NCBI RefSeq assembly: GCF_002374315.1
Contig: NZ_NWUX01000014.1
Span: 1 to 64,000 of the forward strand
DNA from: Vreelandella nigrificans
Lineage (GTDB): Bacteria > Pseudomonadota > Gammaproteobacteria > Pseudomonadales > Halomonadaceae
Direction: 5' to 3'
Length of the DNA: 64,000 nucleotides
Made by a program: the position numbers and the translations under genes. Positions 27,752-39,214 of this stretch are shown piece after piece; the first letter of the stretch is position 1, and every line of letters begins with the position of its first letter. The notes below the pieces were generated by a model. That model was not told the origin of the DNA and did not search any database. It saw only the letters and a program-made list of their open reading frames with translations.

Positions 27752-30355
27752 GTGCTTGAAGCTTACCGCCAACATGTCGAGGAACGCGCTGCTGAGGGCG
27801 TCCCGCCCAAGCCCCTGAACGCTGAGCAAGTCGCCTCCTTAATTGAATTGCTGAAAAATCCGCCAGCGGGTGAAGAAGAAGTCATTCTTGACCTGATCAC
27901 TAACCGTGTACCGCCGGGCGTTGATGAAGCAGCTTACGTCAAAGCAGGCTTCCTAACTGCGATTGCCAAAGGAGAAGCCTCCTCTCCGCTAATCGATAAA
28001 GTACATGCCGTTAAACTGCTCGGCACCATGCAAGGCGGTTATAACATCGTCTCGATGGTAGAACTGCTAGATAATGAAGAGCTTGCCCGCGAAGCTGGCG
28101 AGCAGCTAAAGCACACTCTGCTAATGTTTGACGCTTTTCATGATGTTGAAGAGCGTGCCAAAAACGGCAACGCCGTCGCTAAAGACGTCATCCAGTCCTG
28201 GGCTGACGCTGAGTGGTTCCTGTCCAAACCGGCCCTGGATGAGAAAATCACCCTGACGGTTTTCAAGGTCCCAGGTGAAACTAACACCGACGACCTATCC
28301 CCAGCACCAGATGCTTGGTCACGCCCTGATATTCCGTTACATGCCAACGCTATGCTTAAAAACGAGCGCGAAGGTATTGTACCGGAAGTACAAGGCAGCA
28401 CCGGCCCACTCAAGCAGATTGAAGAAGTGAAAGCCAAGGGTTTCCCGGTTGCCTACGTAGGTGATGTGGTAGGTACCGGCTCTTCACGTAAGTCTGCTAC
28501 TAACTCCGTGCTCTGGTTCTTCGGCGACGACATTCCCTATGTGCCGAACAAGCGCGCTGGAGGCTTCTGCTTTGGCAGCAAAATTGCCCCGATCTTCTTT
28601 AACACTATGGAAGACTCTGGCGCGCTGCCAATTGAAATGGACGTAGCCAACTTGGCGATGGGCGACGTTATCGACGTTTACCCCTATGAAGGCAAAGTGT
28701 GCAAACACGGCACCGACGAAGTGCTCTCCACATTCGAGCTGAAAACTCAGCTGATTTTGGATGAAGTACGTGCCGGTGGCCGTATTCCACTGATCATCGG
28801 CCGCGGCTTGACTGGCAAAGCGCGCGAGTCTTTGGGCTTAGAACAGTCTGACGTTTTCCGCCTACCAGACCAACCAAAAGACACTGGCAAGGGCTTCACC
28901 CTCGCTCAGAAAATGGTCGGTAAAGCCTGTGGCCTAGAAGGCGTTCGCCCAGGTATGTATTGCGAACCCAAAATGACCACGGTTGGCTCTCAAGATACCA
29001 CCGGTCCAATGACCCGTGATGAGCTAAAAGACTTAGCGTGTCTTGGCTTCCAAGCCGATCTGGTCATGCAGTCTTTCTGTCACACCGCTGCTTATCCAAA
29101 GCCGGTTGACGTCGACACGCACCACACGTTACCAGACTTCATTATGAACCGTGGTGGCGTATCACTGCGCCCAGGTGACGGCATTATTCACAGCTGGCTT
29201 AACCGCATGCTGCTGCCCGACACCGTAGGTACTGGCGGTGACTCCCACACCCGTTTCCCGCTGGGTATTTCATTCCCTGCTGGTTCCGGACTGGTTGCGT
29301 TCGCTGCGGCTACAGGCGTTATGCCATTAGACATGCCCGAGTCTGTACTAGTGCGCTTTAAAGGCACCCGCCAGCCGGGCGTTACGCTGCGCGATCTTGT
29401 TCACGCCATTCCGCTTTACGCTATTAAGAAAGGCCTTTTGACTGTCGAGAAGTCAGGCAAGAAAAATGCCTTCTCTGGCCGTGTACTTGAAATTGAAGGT
29501 CTAGAAGAGCTAACCGTTGAGCAAGCATTCGAGCTTTCTGATGCCTCTGCTGAACGCAGTGCTGCTGGCTGTACCATTACGTTGTCTGAAGAGAGCGTAA
29601 CTGAGTATCTGAAATCTAACATCACACTGCTGAAGTGGATGATTGCAAACGGCTACGGCGACGAGCGTACCATTAGCCGCCGTATTGAGGGTATGGAAGC
29701 ATGGCTTGCCAACCCGAGCCTAATGCGCGCTGATAAAGATGCAGAATACGCCGAGGTTATTGAAATCGACCTCAGTGAGATTAAAGAGCCTGTTCTTTGC
29801 GCTCCGAACGACCCAGATGATGCGCGCTTACTGTCTGAGGTTGCGGGCGAAAAGATCGATGAAGTATTTATCGGCTCATGCATGACCAACATCGGCCACT
29901 TCCGCGCTGCTGGCAAGCTGCTTGAGAAACAGCCTGCTGGCAGCCTGAAGACTCGCCTATGGCTGGCACCGCCAACTAAAATGGATCAGCACCAGTTGAC
30001 CGAAGAGGGCTACTACGGTATCTACGGCCGTGCTGGTGCCCGTATGGAAATGCCGGGATGCTCACTGTGTATGGGTAACCAGGCACGCGTTGCGGCAAAA
30101 AGCACCGTTGTGTCTACGTCTACACGTAACTTCCCGAACCGTTTAGGTGATGGTGCCAATGTTTACCTCGCCTCAGCGGAACTGGCAGCGGTAGCCGCCG
30201 TAGAAGGCCGCCTGCCAAGCGTTGAAGAGTACCAGCGCTACATGAGTGAATTTGACGCTATGGCAGGAGAGATATATCGTTACATGAACTTCCATGAAAT
30301 CGAGGAGTACCAAAAAATCGCCTCGAACGTGATTCCGGTTGCTCAAGAAGCGTAA
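27752..30355 (+). CDS. acnB: Aconitate hydratase B
   Basis: TCA-cycle and methylcitrate-cycle enzyme, 867 residues (E. coli AcnB 865), which interconverts citrate, aconitate and isocitrate. It starts with the family's N-terminal HEAT-like domain ([16 protein letters not shown]) and the swivel domain comes before the catalytic domains, as in AcnB. Cluster ligands are visible in IGSCMTN and PGCSLCMGN near residues 710-775. The start is GTG, supported by GAGAGGG upstream and by homology to the E. coli N-terminus. Confidence 0.97.
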   Translation: MLEAYRQHVEERAAEGVPPKPLNAEQVASLIELLKNPPAGEEEVILDLITNRVPPGVDEAAYVKAGFLTAIAKGEASSPLIDKVHAVKLLGTMQGGYNIVSMVELLDNEELAREAGEQLKHTLLMFDAFHDVEERAKNGNAVAKDVIQSWADAEWFLSKPALDEKITLTVFKVPGETNTDDLSPAPDAWSRPDIPLHANAMLKNEREGIVPEVQGSTGPLKQIEEVKAKGFPVAYVGDVVGTGSSRKSATNSVLWFFGDDIPYVPNKRAGGFCFGSKIAPIFFNTMEDSGALPIEMDVANLAMGDVIDVYPYEGKVCKHGTDEVLSTFELKTQLILDEVRAGGRIPLIIGRGLTGKARESLGLEQSDVFRLPDQPKDTGKGFTLAQKMVGKACGLEGVRPGMYCEPKMTTVGSQDTTGPMTRDELKDLACLGFQADLVMQSFCHTAAYPKPVDVDTHHTLPDFIMNRGGVSLRPGDGIIHSWLNRMLLPDTVGTGGDSHTRFPLGISFPAGSGLVAFAAATGVMPLDMPESVLVRFKGTRQPGVTLRDLVHAIPLYAIKKGLLTVEKSGKKNAFSGRVLEIEGLEELTVEQAFELSDASAERSAAGCTITLSEESVTEYLKSNITLLKWMIANGYGDERTISRRIEGMEAWLANPSLMRADKDAEYAEVIEIDLSEIKEPVLCAPNDPDDARLLSEVAGEKIDEVFIGSCMTNIGHFRAAGKLLEKQPAGSLKTRLWLAPPTKMDQHQLTEEGYYGIYGRAGARMEMPGCSLCMGNQARVAAKSTVVSTSTRNFPNRLGDGANVYLASAELAAVAAVEGRLPSVEEYQRYMSEFDAMAGEIYRYMNFHEIEEYQKIASNVIPVAQEA

Positions 30356-30436
30356 CACCTTGCTGCATCCACCCATCGCCGATGCTCGCACCATCACAGA
30401 AAAGGTGAAAACCACCTCTTTCTGAGTCGATGACCG

Positions 30437-30473
30437 AACGCCCCGCCCTGCTTACAGGACGGGGCGTTTTTAT
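30437..30473 (+). terminator. Intrinsic terminator after acnB
   Basis: Stem ACGCCCCGCCCTG / CAGGACGGGGCGT (one mismatch, loop CTTA) is followed by TTTTAT. Confidence 0.88.
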
Positions 30474-30501
30474 CAGTAGACTGATACCTAAGGAGCTTGT
30501 C

Positions 30502-30999
30502 ATGACAACGACCCATGCGATCGCTACTCCGGATTTATGCGACACCTATCCAGACGTAACAGTTCTAGAGCCTATATTTGCTAATTTCGGTGGTATAGAC
30601 AGCTTCTATGGCCCCATTCGCACGGTAAAGTGCTTTGAAGATAACTCCCTGGTTAAGCAGGCTGTTGCTGAACTAGGCGATGGAGCCGTGCTAGTCGTAG
30701 ATGCTGGCGGATCTAACCGCTGCGCCATGCTGGGCGACATGCTGGCCGAGCAAGCAGCCAAAAATGGCTGGGCGGGTGTGGTGATGTTTGGCTGTGTGAG
30801 AGATGTTGATATTTTAGTGACGCTACCTCTAGGCGTGCAGGCACTTGGCAGCCATCCACGACGCAGCGAAAAACATGGCGAGGGGCAACGGGACATTCCA
30901 GTAACCTTTGCTGGCGCTACCCTACGCCCGGGCCAGTGGCTCTATGCTGATAATAACGGCATTATCATTGCGAATAAGGCGCTCGATTTATCTGAGTAG
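30502..30999 (+). CDS. rraA: RraA-family protein (RNase E inhibitor / 4-hydroxy-4-methyl-2-oxoglutarate aldolase-like)
   Basis: A 165-residue protein of the RraA fold, close in size to E. coli RraA (161). It has the family motifs [28 protein letters not shown] and GCVRDVD. RraA binds RNase E and slows RNA decay; related proteins are metal-dependent aldolases, and sequence alone does not decide. The start at 30502 has AAGGAG. The longer frame from 30430 overlaps the acnB terminator and is not supported. Confidence 0.88.
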   Translation: MTTTHAIATPDLCDTYPDVTVLEPIFANFGGIDSFYGPIRTVKCFEDNSLVKQAVAELGDGAVLVVDAGGSNRCAMLGDMLAEQAAKNGWAGVVMFGCVRDVDILVTLPLGVQALGSHPRRSEKHGEGQRDIPVTFAGATLRPGQWLYADNNGIIIANKALDLSE

Positions 31000-31062
31000 C
31001 ACTTCTTGCCAGGCGTGGCAGATAGTGCCACCCTGGTGATTCACTCTGACTTTTTTCTGGCC

Positions 31063-32949
31063 ATGCAACCGCTAAATCAATTAGGTTACGCGCTATTAAG
31101 AACCCTCCGCGATCATCTACGCCCACTGATTGCGTACCACCTGCTCTTCACGATACTCGCTACTGCTCTACTAGTCCCCCTTATTGCCTGGGCAGCACGG
31201 GCCGTACTAGCCCAGCTTAATCGCGTGGTGGTTACCAATGATGCACTGCTCAGCCTCCTATTTAGTCCACTAGGCCTATTAGCGATGCTGGTTGGGCTTG
31301 GCTTTACCTTCTTACTGATCTATTGGCAGCAAGCAGGCATGCTTATGGTAGCTGTCAAACCAAAAGACAATCATTACCAATTAGCCTTTGAGTCGTTGTG
31401 GCTAAGTACCCAACGCCTGCCTGCACTTGCCGGCTTAGTCATTTTGCAGGTAGGTGTACACCTATTATTACTGGCCCCCTTTATGGCAGGCCTGGCTTGG
31501 CTATATAGCGTCTGGCTAAGTGGGCTAGACCCCTATTACCTACAGCGCGTTCGCCCCCCAGTTTTTTGGTACTTCCTTGCTTGTGCATTACCCCTTGTCA
31601 TTACCTGGGCTAGCCTTGCAGCATGGCTCTACTTACGTTGGTTGCTGGCTCTTCCACTGGTTACCTTGGAGGGCTACAGTCCCTATCATGCTCTAAAACG
31701 CAGCGTCGTTTTGACCCGAGGCTGGCACCGCTCTATTGGCATTGCAGTACTCGCACTACTTGCCGTTATTATCAGCTTGCCATTTATCACTACTTGGCTG
31801 TTTGACCTTATTGTTACCCCCCTTCTCTGGTGGCTTCCTGAGCATAACGCCGTTCTTATACCCGCCATGCTTGCCTATTTGACAAGCTACATACTAATTA
31901 CATTAGCCATTACATTTTTAGGCATAGCAACCAACGCACTACTTTCAGCTTGCTTATACTTACAGCTTGCTTATCGAGAAGAGCGCCCCTCTCCCCGCCC
32001 ACAGCAAGCACATCCAGGACGCTGGGCCTGGGCAGTAGAAATAAGCGTACTATTGATCGCGGCACTGCAAGCTTGGTGGATCCTTAATAGCTTTGAGATA
32101 CGCGATAATGTTGCGGTTATTGCCCATCGAGGAAGCTCAATGGTGGCCCCCGAAAACACTCTGGCGGCCATAGATCAAGCTATGAACGATAGAGCAGACT
32201 ACGTAGAGATAGATGTGCGCTTGAGCGCCGATAACCAGGTGATGCTTTACCATGATCGCACTTTGGCTCGGTTAACCGGAGACCCTCGTGAATTCGGTAA
32301 TTTAACCAGAGAGGAACTAAGCCATTTTGATGTTGGCAGCTGGTTTGGCGATGCCTTTCAAAATGAAGCAATTGCAGGCTTGGACGAAGCCCTGGCATTA
32401 GTACGCGGACGTGCGGGATTAATGATAGATATGAAGCCCTTACCCGGTGAAGAGCTGGCACTTGCCCGTGCAGTTTTAGAAACACTCGACGCGGAGTCTG
32501 ACATTCGTTATCGCTGCTGGGCAACACAAGAGAGCGCGCTGACCGCTGTTACTAGCTGCGGTTTTCCCAATGCCTTTATGGAGACACGCGTAGCCACGAT
32601 GTCTCTAGATACAGTTAGTTATATAAAACAACAAGCACCTCAATTACGTGTCACCTTATTAGCGCAGTTGATATTACCTGGCACCCTGGACCGGCGCAGC
32701 TTTGATGCACTAGGCCTACGGCATAATCGCATCAATCGACAAGAGATTCGCCTCGCGGCTCTTTATGGCTACGAAATTCATGCATGGACAGTTAACGACC
32801 GTGCTCGTATGTCGACACTGATAGACCTGGGCGTCGACGCCATTATTACCGACTATCCCGATCGTCTACGTGAATTGATAGAAGACCGCCGCGCTTTAAG
32901 CGACGGCAGTCTAATGCTGGTAAAGCTACGTAACTGGCTTCGCGAATAG
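31063..32949 (+). CDS. Membrane-anchored glycerophosphodiester phosphodiesterase
   Basis: About 628 residues. The first 340 form a polytopic membrane domain (GPDPase membrane domain, about eight helices). The last 270 are a GDPD catalytic TIM barrel with IAHRGSS (H355), PENT, EID (E382, D384), HD (H397) and AWTVND near the end. It should split glycerophosphodiesters to glycerol-3-phosphate and alcohol at the outer face of the inner membrane. No start has a clear ribosome site; I chose ATG 31063, while TTG 31006 would add 19 residues. Confidence 0.85.
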   Translation: MQPLNQLGYALLRTLRDHLRPLIAYHLLFTILATALLVPLIAWAARAVLAQLNRVVVTNDALLSLLFSPLGLLAMLVGLGFTFLLIYWQQAGMLMVAVKPKDNHYQLAFESLWLSTQRLPALAGLVILQVGVHLLLLAPFMAGLAWLYSVWLSGLDPYYLQRVRPPVFWYFLACALPLVITWASLAAWLYLRWLLALPLVTLEGYSPYHALKRSVVLTRGWHRSIGIAVLALLAVIISLPFITTWLFDLIVTPLLWWLPEHNAVLIPAMLAYLTSYILITLAITFLGIATNALLSACLYLQLAYREERPSPRPQQAHPGRWAWAVEISVLLIAALQAWWILNSFEIRDNVAVIAHRGSSMVAPENTLAAIDQAMNDRADYVEIDVRLSADNQVMLYHDRTLARLTGDPREFGNLTREELSHFDVGSWFGDAFQNEAIAGLDEALALVRGRAGLMIDMKPLPGEELALARAVLETLDAESDIRYRCWATQESALTAVTSCGFPNAFMETRVATMSLDTVSYIKQQAPQLRVTLLAQLILPGTLDRRSFDALGLRHNRINRQEIRLAALYGYEIHAWTVNDRARMSTLIDLGVDAIITDYPDRLRELIEDRRALSDGSLMLVKLRNWLRE

Positions 32950-32992
32950 CTACTTTCCATTTATTCATCAGTGCTTGGCAAGCAGGCATCCA

Positions 32993-33022
32993 ATAAGCGG
33001 CGGGGAGTTAGCCGCCGCTTAT
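32993..33022. terminator. Stem-loop between convergent genes
   Basis: Perfect 11-bp stem ATAAGCGGCGG / CCGCCGCTTAT with an 8-base loop lies between the phosphodiesterase and ggt stops. Neither side has a long T-run, so it is a weaker bidirectional terminator call. Confidence 0.55.
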
Positions 33023-33026
33023 GTCG

Positions 33027-34847
33027 CTAATCTCCCATTACTACGCCTTCACGGCGAGGGTCTGCTCCACCAAACAGAGAGCCATCCTCTAAACGCATAA
33101 TTGCCTGCAAACCACTCGTGAGATCCCGCTCATTTACAGTATGGCCACGCTCGCGCAGGGCTTCTATTGTGGCTTCAGAGAAGCGACCTTGCTCTACCGA
33201 AACATCCCCGCCCAAGGTAATCGCATGGGGTAAATTAAGAGCAGTTTGAGCGCTTAGCCCCCAATCACGCATAGCCACAAGCGTACGGGCCGTATAGTGA
33301 ATAATTGCCGCCCCGCCGGGCGAGCCTAAACTGGCGACTAGCTCACCACTGTCTTGGTCGAAAACCAGTGTAGGGGCCATACTGGAGCGCGGACGCTTAC
33401 CAGGCTCAACACGGTTAGCGACAGGCTCTCCATCAATTTCAGGAACAAACGAGAAATCGGTTAGCTCATTATTCAATAAGTAACCGCCGGGCAACCCTGT
33501 GCCACCATCAGCTAGTATGCGTGAGCCAAACGCTTGCTCAATGGTTGTTGTCATGGCAACGGCATTGCCCTCAGCATCTACAATACTGATGTGGCTAGTA
33601 CCATATTCAGGTTGCTCTGGCTGGCTTGCAAAACTAACCGTTTGCTCCCCAGGGTTGCCAGGTTCAGCACCTTCGCCCATGCTTTCCTCGCCGATTAACG
33701 CACTACGATTTGCGAGGTACTCAGGCGCCAGCATTAATGACCAGTCCCCTCCTGGCGCCTCGACAAATGCCGGATCAGCAATATAACGACCACGGTCGGC
33801 AAAGGCTAAACGTGACGACTCCAAGAACTGATGCAACCAACCACTACTAGCAGCACCGTTATCTAGCGGTGCCTCTAACAGAGGCTGTTGATCCAGCATG
33901 CCTAAAATTTGCATGACAGTAATATGTCCCGACGAAGGCGGTGGGAAACCACAGACGTCCCACTGCTGCCAGGGAGTGCATAAAGGCTCACGCTCGAGCG
34001 CCTCATAACCGCTTAAATCATCAAGCGTCATTTCACCGGGTCGAGCCGAGTGCGTTTGCACTCTGTGAACCAAGTCTTCAGCGATATCGCCTTCATGCAG
34101 TGCTACGCTACCTTCACGAGCAATACGTCGAAAAATAGTAGCAAGCGCTGGATTTTTCAGGGTTTCTCCGACAGCTATCGGCTCTCCGCTGGCGTCATAA
34201 TAAAAGGTGCTCGCCAAGGGGTCATGGCGCAGCGCTTCGTCATTAGCCAAGCTGGTATGTAGCCGCTGACTAACCGCGAACCCCTCTTCGGCAAGCACAA
34301 TAGCTGGCTCAAAAAGCACTTCCCAAGAGAGTTGACCATGTTCTGCATGGGCTTTTTCAAGCATTTTCAGGGTGCCGGGAACCCCCACCGAAAGCCCGCT
34401 TGCCACCGCATCCATAAAAGCCAGTGGCTCACCATCCTCCATAAACAGCTCTCCAGTAGCTGCAGCAGGAGCCGTTTCACGCCCGTCATAGGCTTGGACA
34501 TTCGAGCCATCGTAGTGCAACAAGAAAGCACCACCGCCAATACCACTAGACTGAGGTTCCACCAAAGTGAGCACCATTTGCACGGCAACCGCTGCGTCGA
34601 CGGCATTGCCACCTGCTTTTAATACTTGATACCCAGCATCTGTTGCCAACGGATTTGCGGCTGCCACTGCAAAAGAAGAGGCCGCCCAGCCGGGCTTCTC
34701 TTCATAACCCGAGCCTACCTCAGGTGTTATTGCAGGTGCCTCATAGCTAAACCCCCAGCTATATAGAGGTATCAGTAGTAAGCTTGCAAACGTAAGTGTT
34801 GCTTTTTTTGAAACCACTCTTTTTGAAACCACTCTTTTTGAAACCAT
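33027..34847 (-). CDS. ggt: Gamma-glutamyltransferase (glutathione hydrolase)
   Basis: Periplasmic N-terminal nucleophile hydrolase that cleaves glutathione and moves gamma-glutamyl groups. The 606-residue precursor has GGNAVDAAVA, the PSSGHIT-type loop (PPPSSGHITV) and the self-cleavage threonine in GTSHIS (about T417), which splits it into large and small subunits. GGAAIIHY near the C-terminus is also typical. The N-terminus is a Sec signal peptide (about 1-34) whose basic part is a threefold repeat of V-S-K-R-V. ATG 34847 is chosen for GGGAG upstream. Confidence 0.95.
   Translation of the reverse strand: MVSKRVVSKRVVSKKATLTFASLLLIPLYSWGFSYEAPAITPEVGSGYEEKPGWAASSFAVAAANPLATDAGYQVLKAGGNAVDAAVAVQMVLTLVEPQSSGIGGGAFLLHYDGSNVQAYDGRETAPAAATGELFMEDGEPLAFMDAVASGLSVGVPGTLKMLEKAHAEHGQLSWEVLFEPAIVLAEEGFAVSQRLHTSLANDEALRHDPLASTFYYDASGEPIAVGETLKNPALATIFRRIAREGSVALHEGDIAEDLVHRVQTHSARPGEMTLDDLSGYEALEREPLCTPWQQWDVCGFPPPSSGHITVMQILGMLDQQPLLEAPLDNGAASSGWLHQFLESSRLAFADRGRYIADPAFVEAPGGDWSLMLAPEYLANRSALIGEESMGEGAEPGNPGEQTVSFASQPEQPEYGTSHISIVDAEGNAVAMTTTIEQAFGSRILADGGTGLPGGYLLNNELTDFSFVPEIDGEPVANRVEPGKRPRSSMAPTLVFDQDSGELVASLGSPGGAAIIHYTARTLVAMRDWGLSAQTALNLPHAITLGGDVSVEQGRFSEATIEALRERGHTVNERDLTSGLQAIMRLEDGSLFGGADPRREGVVMGD
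34804..34847. repeat. 15-bp tandem repeat at the ggt start
   Basis: Three head-to-tail copies of a 15-base unit (plus strand CTTTTTGAAACCACT with small changes at both ends) cover the ggt start codon and the next 13 codons. They encode repeated VSKRV in the signal peptide n-region. Fifteen bases keep the frame whatever the copy number. Confidence 0.85.
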
Positions 34848-34984
34848 GGTTGCACTCCCGTAAGAATTCCTGATAGCTGCCCCACTCAGCATTTTAGCGG
34901 CTAAGCGCCTAAACACAGCCTTAGTCAGCAGAGATTTAGAAGGCCCTGCAAGTAATCTAAAATCCGTAGCCTATAAAACGCATA

Positions 34985-35006
34985 CGCCCGGCACAATGGC
35001 CGGGCG
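34985..35006 (-). terminator. Stem-loop after ppsA
   Basis: Perfect 8-bp GC-rich stem CGCCCGGC / GCCGGGCG with a 6-base loop lies just after the ppsA stop. The following minus-strand sequence has only a short T-run (GCGTTTTAT). Confidence 0.6.
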
Positions 35007-35032
35007 GAAATTAACGCGTAAACTAATTGGCT

Positions 35033-37417
35033 CTAGGCGATAGTTTCACCTGCCAACATAAACCATGTTTCCAGTACAGCATCAGGGTTCAGTGACACTG
35101 AGTCGATCCCTTGCTCCATCAACCACTTTGCTAAGTCAGGGTGGTCGGAAGGACCCTGGCCACAAATCCCAACATATTTTCCCTGGGCTTTACACGCCTG
35201 GATTGCCATCGCGAGTAGCTTTTTCACCGCAGGGTTCCGCTCATCGAATAAGTGCGCCACGATTCCAGAGTCACGATCCAAGCCCAGCGTAAGCTGCGTC
35301 AAGTCGTTAGAGCCGATAGAGAATCCATCGAAGTGCTCAAGGAACTCATCAGCCAGCAGTGCATTGGCGGGCAGTTCACACATCATGATCACTTTGAGGC
35401 CATCAGGGTTCTCGAGGCCACCCCGCTTCAAACCATTGGCAGCAAGTAACCCAACCACTTCACGCGCTTCATCCGGGGTGCGTACAAAGGGCACCATGAT
35501 TTCGACATTATCGAAACCCATCTCTTCACGCACTCGCTTGAGCGCTTGGCACTCCAGCTCAAAGCAAGGACGAAAAGCCTCAGAAATATAACGTGAAGCA
35601 CCGCGGAAACCGAGCATCGGGTTCTCTTCACCAGGCTCATATAGCTTGCCACCGATGAGATTTTCGTACTCATTCGATTTAAAATCGGACAGACGCACAA
35701 TCACCCGCTGAGGATGGAAGGCCGCCGCCAGTGTCGAAATACCTTCTACCAGCTTATCAACATAAAAACTGACAGGATCTGCATAGCCCGCCGTACGTAG
35801 GTCGATGACTTGCTGAAGATCGGCAGGCAGCGTGTCGTATTCCAGCAACGCTTTAGGATGCACACCAATCATACGGTTAATAATAAACTCGAGCCGAGCT
35901 AGGCCTACGCCTGCATGGGGTAAGCTGGCAAAACCAAAGGCGCGGTCTGGATTACCGACATTCATCATAATTTTGAAGGGGATTTCTGGCATGGCATCAA
36001 CACTCGATACCTTACAATCAAATGCCAGTAGTCCTTCATAAACGTGACCAGTATCACCTTCGGCACAAGATACCGTAACGTCAATACCTTCTTTAAGCTG
36101 CGTAGTGGCGTCACCACATCCAACGACGGCAGGGATACCTAACTCGCGAGCAATAATAGCCGCATGGCAGGTACGACCGCCACGATTGGTCACAATGGCC
36201 GAGGCGCGTTTCATGATCGGCTCCCAATCGGGATCGGTCATATCGGTTACTAGCACATCACCCTCTTGAATTTTATCCATTTCATCAGGGCTCAGCACAA
36301 CTTTTACAGCACCGCGCCCGATACGCTGACCAATTGCTCGGCCGGTGATCAGGGTGCGACCCTTCTCACGCAAATGGAATCGCTCAAGCTTGCCTCCCTC
36401 TTGCTGAGACACCACAGTTTCAGGACGAGCCTGAACGATGTAGAGCTTACTGTCATCGCCATCGAGCGCCCACTCAATATCCATAGGGCGCTGATAATGC
36501 TGCTCGATAGTCATCGCTTGATGGGCCAAATCCATCACTTGCTGGTCATTGATACAGAAGCGGCCACGATCTTGTAGTGGCACATCAACCGTTTCTACCG
36601 ATTTACCCGCACTTGCATCCTGACCGTAAACCATTTTGATCAGCTTGGAACCAAGCGTGCGGCGCAACACAGCTGGGCGCCCAGCAGCTAGTGTGGGCTT
36701 ATGAACGTAAAACTCATCTGGGTTAACTGCCCCTTGCACAACCGTTTCACCCAGCCCCCAGGATGCCGTAACAAATACTGCATCACGGTAGCCAGACTCG
36801 GTATCCAAGGTAAACATAACCCCAGAAGCGCCTGTTTCAGAACGCACCATTTTCTGCACACCCGCCGACAACGCGACGTTCTCGTGAGCATAACCCCGGT
36901 GCACACGGTAAGAGATAGCCCGATCGTTGAACAGCGAGGCAAACACTTCATGTACCGCATGCTTGATGTTGTCGAAACCCTCAATGTTAAGGAAGGTTTC
37001 TTGTTGACCAGCAAAGGAAGCATCGGGCAAGTCTTCAGCAGTGGCGGAACTACGCACCGCGACCTTCAAGTTGGGATGTTGGGTTTGCAGCTGCTCGTAA
37101 GCGCCACGAAGGGCCTCTTCAAACACTGGCGGCAAAGGCGTATCAATAATCCACTGGCGAATCATGCTGCCCGCCTTGGCTAGCGCCTTAACATCATCAA
37201 CGTCCAGGCGTGCCAGAGTGGCATTGATACGGTCATTCAGCCCTTCATGGGAAAGAAATTCACGGTAGGCATGCGCGGTTGTGGCGAAACCACCCGGCAC
37301 TGTCACACCAACACCCGATAAATTGGAAATCATTTCCCCAAGCGAGGCGTTTTTACCACCCACGCGTTCGACGTCTGCCATGCCCAGCTGATCGAACCAC
37401 AGAATGTACTCTTCCAC
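35033..37417 (-). CDS. ppsA: Phosphoenolpyruvate synthase
   Basis: Makes PEP from pyruvate with ATP giving AMP and phosphate, for gluconeogenesis. The 794-residue protein has the N-terminal ATP-binding domain ([11 protein letters not shown]), the swivelling phosphohistidine domain ([14 protein letters not shown], His near 420) and the C-terminal PEP-binding barrel ending with GICGQGPSD. The length is as in E. coli (792). It has strong ribosome site GAGGGGG. It is transcribed divergently from its regulator gene, which controls its activity by phosphorylating a threonine near the catalytic His. Confidence 0.97.
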   Translation of the reverse strand: MEEYILWFDQLGMADVERVGGKNASLGEMISNLSGVGVTVPGGFATTAHAYREFLSHEGLNDRINATLARLDVDDVKALAKAGSMIRQWIIDTPLPPVFEEALRGAYEQLQTQHPNLKVAVRSSATAEDLPDASFAGQQETFLNIEGFDNIKHAVHEVFASLFNDRAISYRVHRGYAHENVALSAGVQKMVRSETGASGVMFTLDTESGYRDAVFVTASWGLGETVVQGAVNPDEFYVHKPTLAAGRPAVLRRTLGSKLIKMVYGQDASAGKSVETVDVPLQDRGRFCINDQQVMDLAHQAMTIEQHYQRPMDIEWALDGDDSKLYIVQARPETVVSQQEGGKLERFHLREKGRTLITGRAIGQRIGRGAVKVVLSPDEMDKIQEGDVLVTDMTDPDWEPIMKRASAIVTNRGGRTCHAAIIARELGIPAVVGCGDATTQLKEGIDVTVSCAEGDTGHVYEGLLAFDCKVSSVDAMPEIPFKIMMNVGNPDRAFGFASLPHAGVGLARLEFIINRMIGVHPKALLEYDTLPADLQQVIDLRTAGYADPVSFYVDKLVEGISTLAAAFHPQRVIVRLSDFKSNEYENLIGGKLYEPGEENPMLGFRGASRYISEAFRPCFELECQALKRVREEMGFDNVEIMVPFVRTPDEAREVVGLLAANGLKRGGLENPDGLKVIMMCELPANALLADEFLEHFDGFSIGSNDLTQLTLGLDRDSGIVAHLFDERNPAVKKLLAMAIQACKAQGKYVGICGQGPSDHPDLAKWLMEQGIDSVSLNPDAVLETWFMLAGETIA

Positions 37418-37714
37418 GCTACCCCCTCGCTTTTAGACTTCTTTGCGGCCTACCAGGCCGACACTGAATGACCGTGCCACCCTAGCACCGTGGCAGGGTA
37501 TTCGCCATTGGTCTAACAGCGAAGGGGGTGGAGGATTTTTACAACAAAGGCGCTTTCAAGGCATTTTCTGTAGTTGAAACTGGCTGAGGCAAGTTGAAGT
37601 TAGCTGAAAAAACACAGCTAGCGCAGCACAAATGACAGCAATTATTAGCTAGGCGTTGTGCTATATAGCAGCTCCGCCCACAATAACCACTTTCATTCTT
37701 GGGCGGAGTTCGAC

Positions 37715-38548
37715 ATGAAGCGGACAGCTTTTTTTATCTCTGACGGTACTGGCATCACCGCAGAGAGCCTTGGGCGTAGCTTGTTAGCACAGTTTAGCGA
37801 CATTGAAATTAACATGCTGACCAAGCCTTACATCGACACACTGGAAAAAGCCCAGGCGTTGGCAGAGATAATTGAGTCCACCGCAGTACGTGATGGGCAG
37901 CGTCCAATCATCATCGACACTATCGTAGATCAACAAATTCGCGATGTGATTCGCAAAGCCACTGGCTTCAAAGTGGATATTTTTTCGACATTTCTAGAGC
38001 CATTAGAGCAAGAGCTAGAAACCCACTCTTCCTATAGCGTGGGTAGAACACACTCCATTGGCAGCGATGCCGTGTATATGGACCGCATCCACTCAGTACA
38101 CTTTGCGCTAGACAATGACGACGGCGCCCGCACCCATCAGTATGATAAAGCGGATATTATTTTAGTAGGCGTATCACGTTGTGGTAAAACCCCCACATCG
38201 CTCTATCTCGCGCTTCAGTTCGGTATCCGAGCAGCTAACTACCCGCTAACTGAAGATGACCTTGACGAAGATGGCAGCCTAAAACTGCCCAAAGTGCTGT
38301 CGCTCCACCGCCACAAGCTGTTTGGATTAACCATCGATGCACGCAGGCTCGCCGCTATTCGTAACGAGCGCCGACCGAATAGCCGCTACAGCTCAATAGA
38401 CCAGTGTTTGCAGGAAGTTGAGCAGGCGGAGTCGCTCTACCGCTCGCTGAGCATTCCATTTATTGACACCACCCGCTTCTCAGTTGAAGAGATTTCCACA
38501 CGGATGATTGCAGAGACAGGACTTGCGAGGCGTTTTTCACCCCGCTAA
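37715..38548 (+). CDS. ppsR: PEP synthase regulatory protein (bifunctional kinase/phosphorylase)
   Basis: DUF299-family enzyme that inactivates PEP synthase by ADP-dependent phosphorylation and reactivates it by Pi-dependent dephosphorylation. The 277-residue product starts [18 protein letters not shown] and carries the P-loop-like [15 protein letters not shown] near residue 150. ATG 37715 is chosen because GGCGGAG precedes it. The roughly 300-bp gap to ppsA holds both divergent promoters, but I could not assign them. It is convergent with hpt, 26 bp away. Confidence 0.94.
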   Translation: MKRTAFFISDGTGITAESLGRSLLAQFSDIEINMLTKPYIDTLEKAQALAEIIESTAVRDGQRPIIIDTIVDQQIRDVIRKATGFKVDIFSTFLEPLEQELETHSSYSVGRTHSIGSDAVYMDRIHSVHFALDNDDGARTHQYDKADIILVGVSRCGKTPTSLYLALQFGIRAANYPLTEDDLDEDGSLKLPKVLSLHRHKLFGLTIDARRLAAIRNERRPNSRYSSIDQCLQEVEQAESLYRSLSIPFIDTTRFSVEEISTRMIAETGLARRFSPR

Positions 38549-38574
38549 GCCTCTGTAAACTTATTGCCTGATGT

Positions 38575-39153
38575 TTACATGCCCTTGGGGGCAAAGATCC
38601 CAGGGGCGTTGCGCCAGTAGCCTTTGTAGTCCATGCCAAAACCAAATACATAGCGGTCGGCAACTTCAAGACTACAATAGTCGGCTTTCAGCCCTGGTAC
38701 CGCCTTCCTATCGTGCTGTTTGTCGACCAACACAGCGGTAGTCACACTGGCAGCCTGGGCTTCTTCGCAGTAAGCAAGAATAGCCGCAAGCGTGGCACCT
38801 TCGTCGAGAATATCGTCAACAATTACCACATGGCGGCCCGCCATGGGAATTTCCGGCGAAACACGCCAGAACAACTCTCCCCCACGCAGCTCATTCCGGT
38901 AGCGTGTGGCGTGCAGGTAATCCACTTCAAGAGGAAAACCAAGGCGCGTCAGCAGGTGCCCGGTTGTGATTAAACCACCATTCATCACACAGTAAAAAAC
39001 CGGCAATTTATCGCCCAAGTCCTTAGTGATCGCTTCAGCCATACGATCTAACGCACGCTCTACCTGTTCCTGGGAAATCAGGCAGTCCGCGTTGTCCATC
39101 AATTCGCGCATTGAGTCTAGCGACTCAAGCGCTTCTTTATCCAACTTGGACAT
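38575..39153 (-). CDS. hpt: Hypoxanthine(-guanine) phosphoribosyltransferase
   Basis: Purine salvage enzyme of 192 residues with the PRPP-binding motif VIVDDILDEGATL near 110-122 and the purine-binding VADRYVFGFGMDY near the C-terminus. It belongs to the group found next to nagZ in pseudomonads and halomonads. nagZ lies 61 bp upstream on the same strand, so co-transcription is possible. Confidence 0.9.
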   Translation of the reverse strand: MSKLDKEALESLDSMRELMDNADCLISQEQVERALDRMAEAITKDLGDKLPVFYCVMNGGLITTGHLLTRLGFPLEVDYLHATRYRNELRGGELFWRVSPEIPMAGRHVVIVDDILDEGATLAAILAYCEEAQAASVTTAVLVDKQHDRKAVPGLKADYCSLEVADRYVFGFGMDYKGYWRNAPGIFAPKGM

Positions 39154-39214
39154 TTTGCAACCCCAAAAAAATAACGTAAATAATGGCTAAGCGAAGTGTT
39201 ATGACGCCGCGTGT

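Noticed and set aside
34804..34847. CRISPR-like repeat
   Set aside because: Units are adjacent without spacers and code for part of the Ggt signal peptide; no cas genes are nearby.
38554..38579. Terminator between ppsR and hpt (TGTAAAC/GTTTACA)
   Set aside because: Only a 7-bp A/T-rich stem with a 12-base loop and no T-run; too weak to call.
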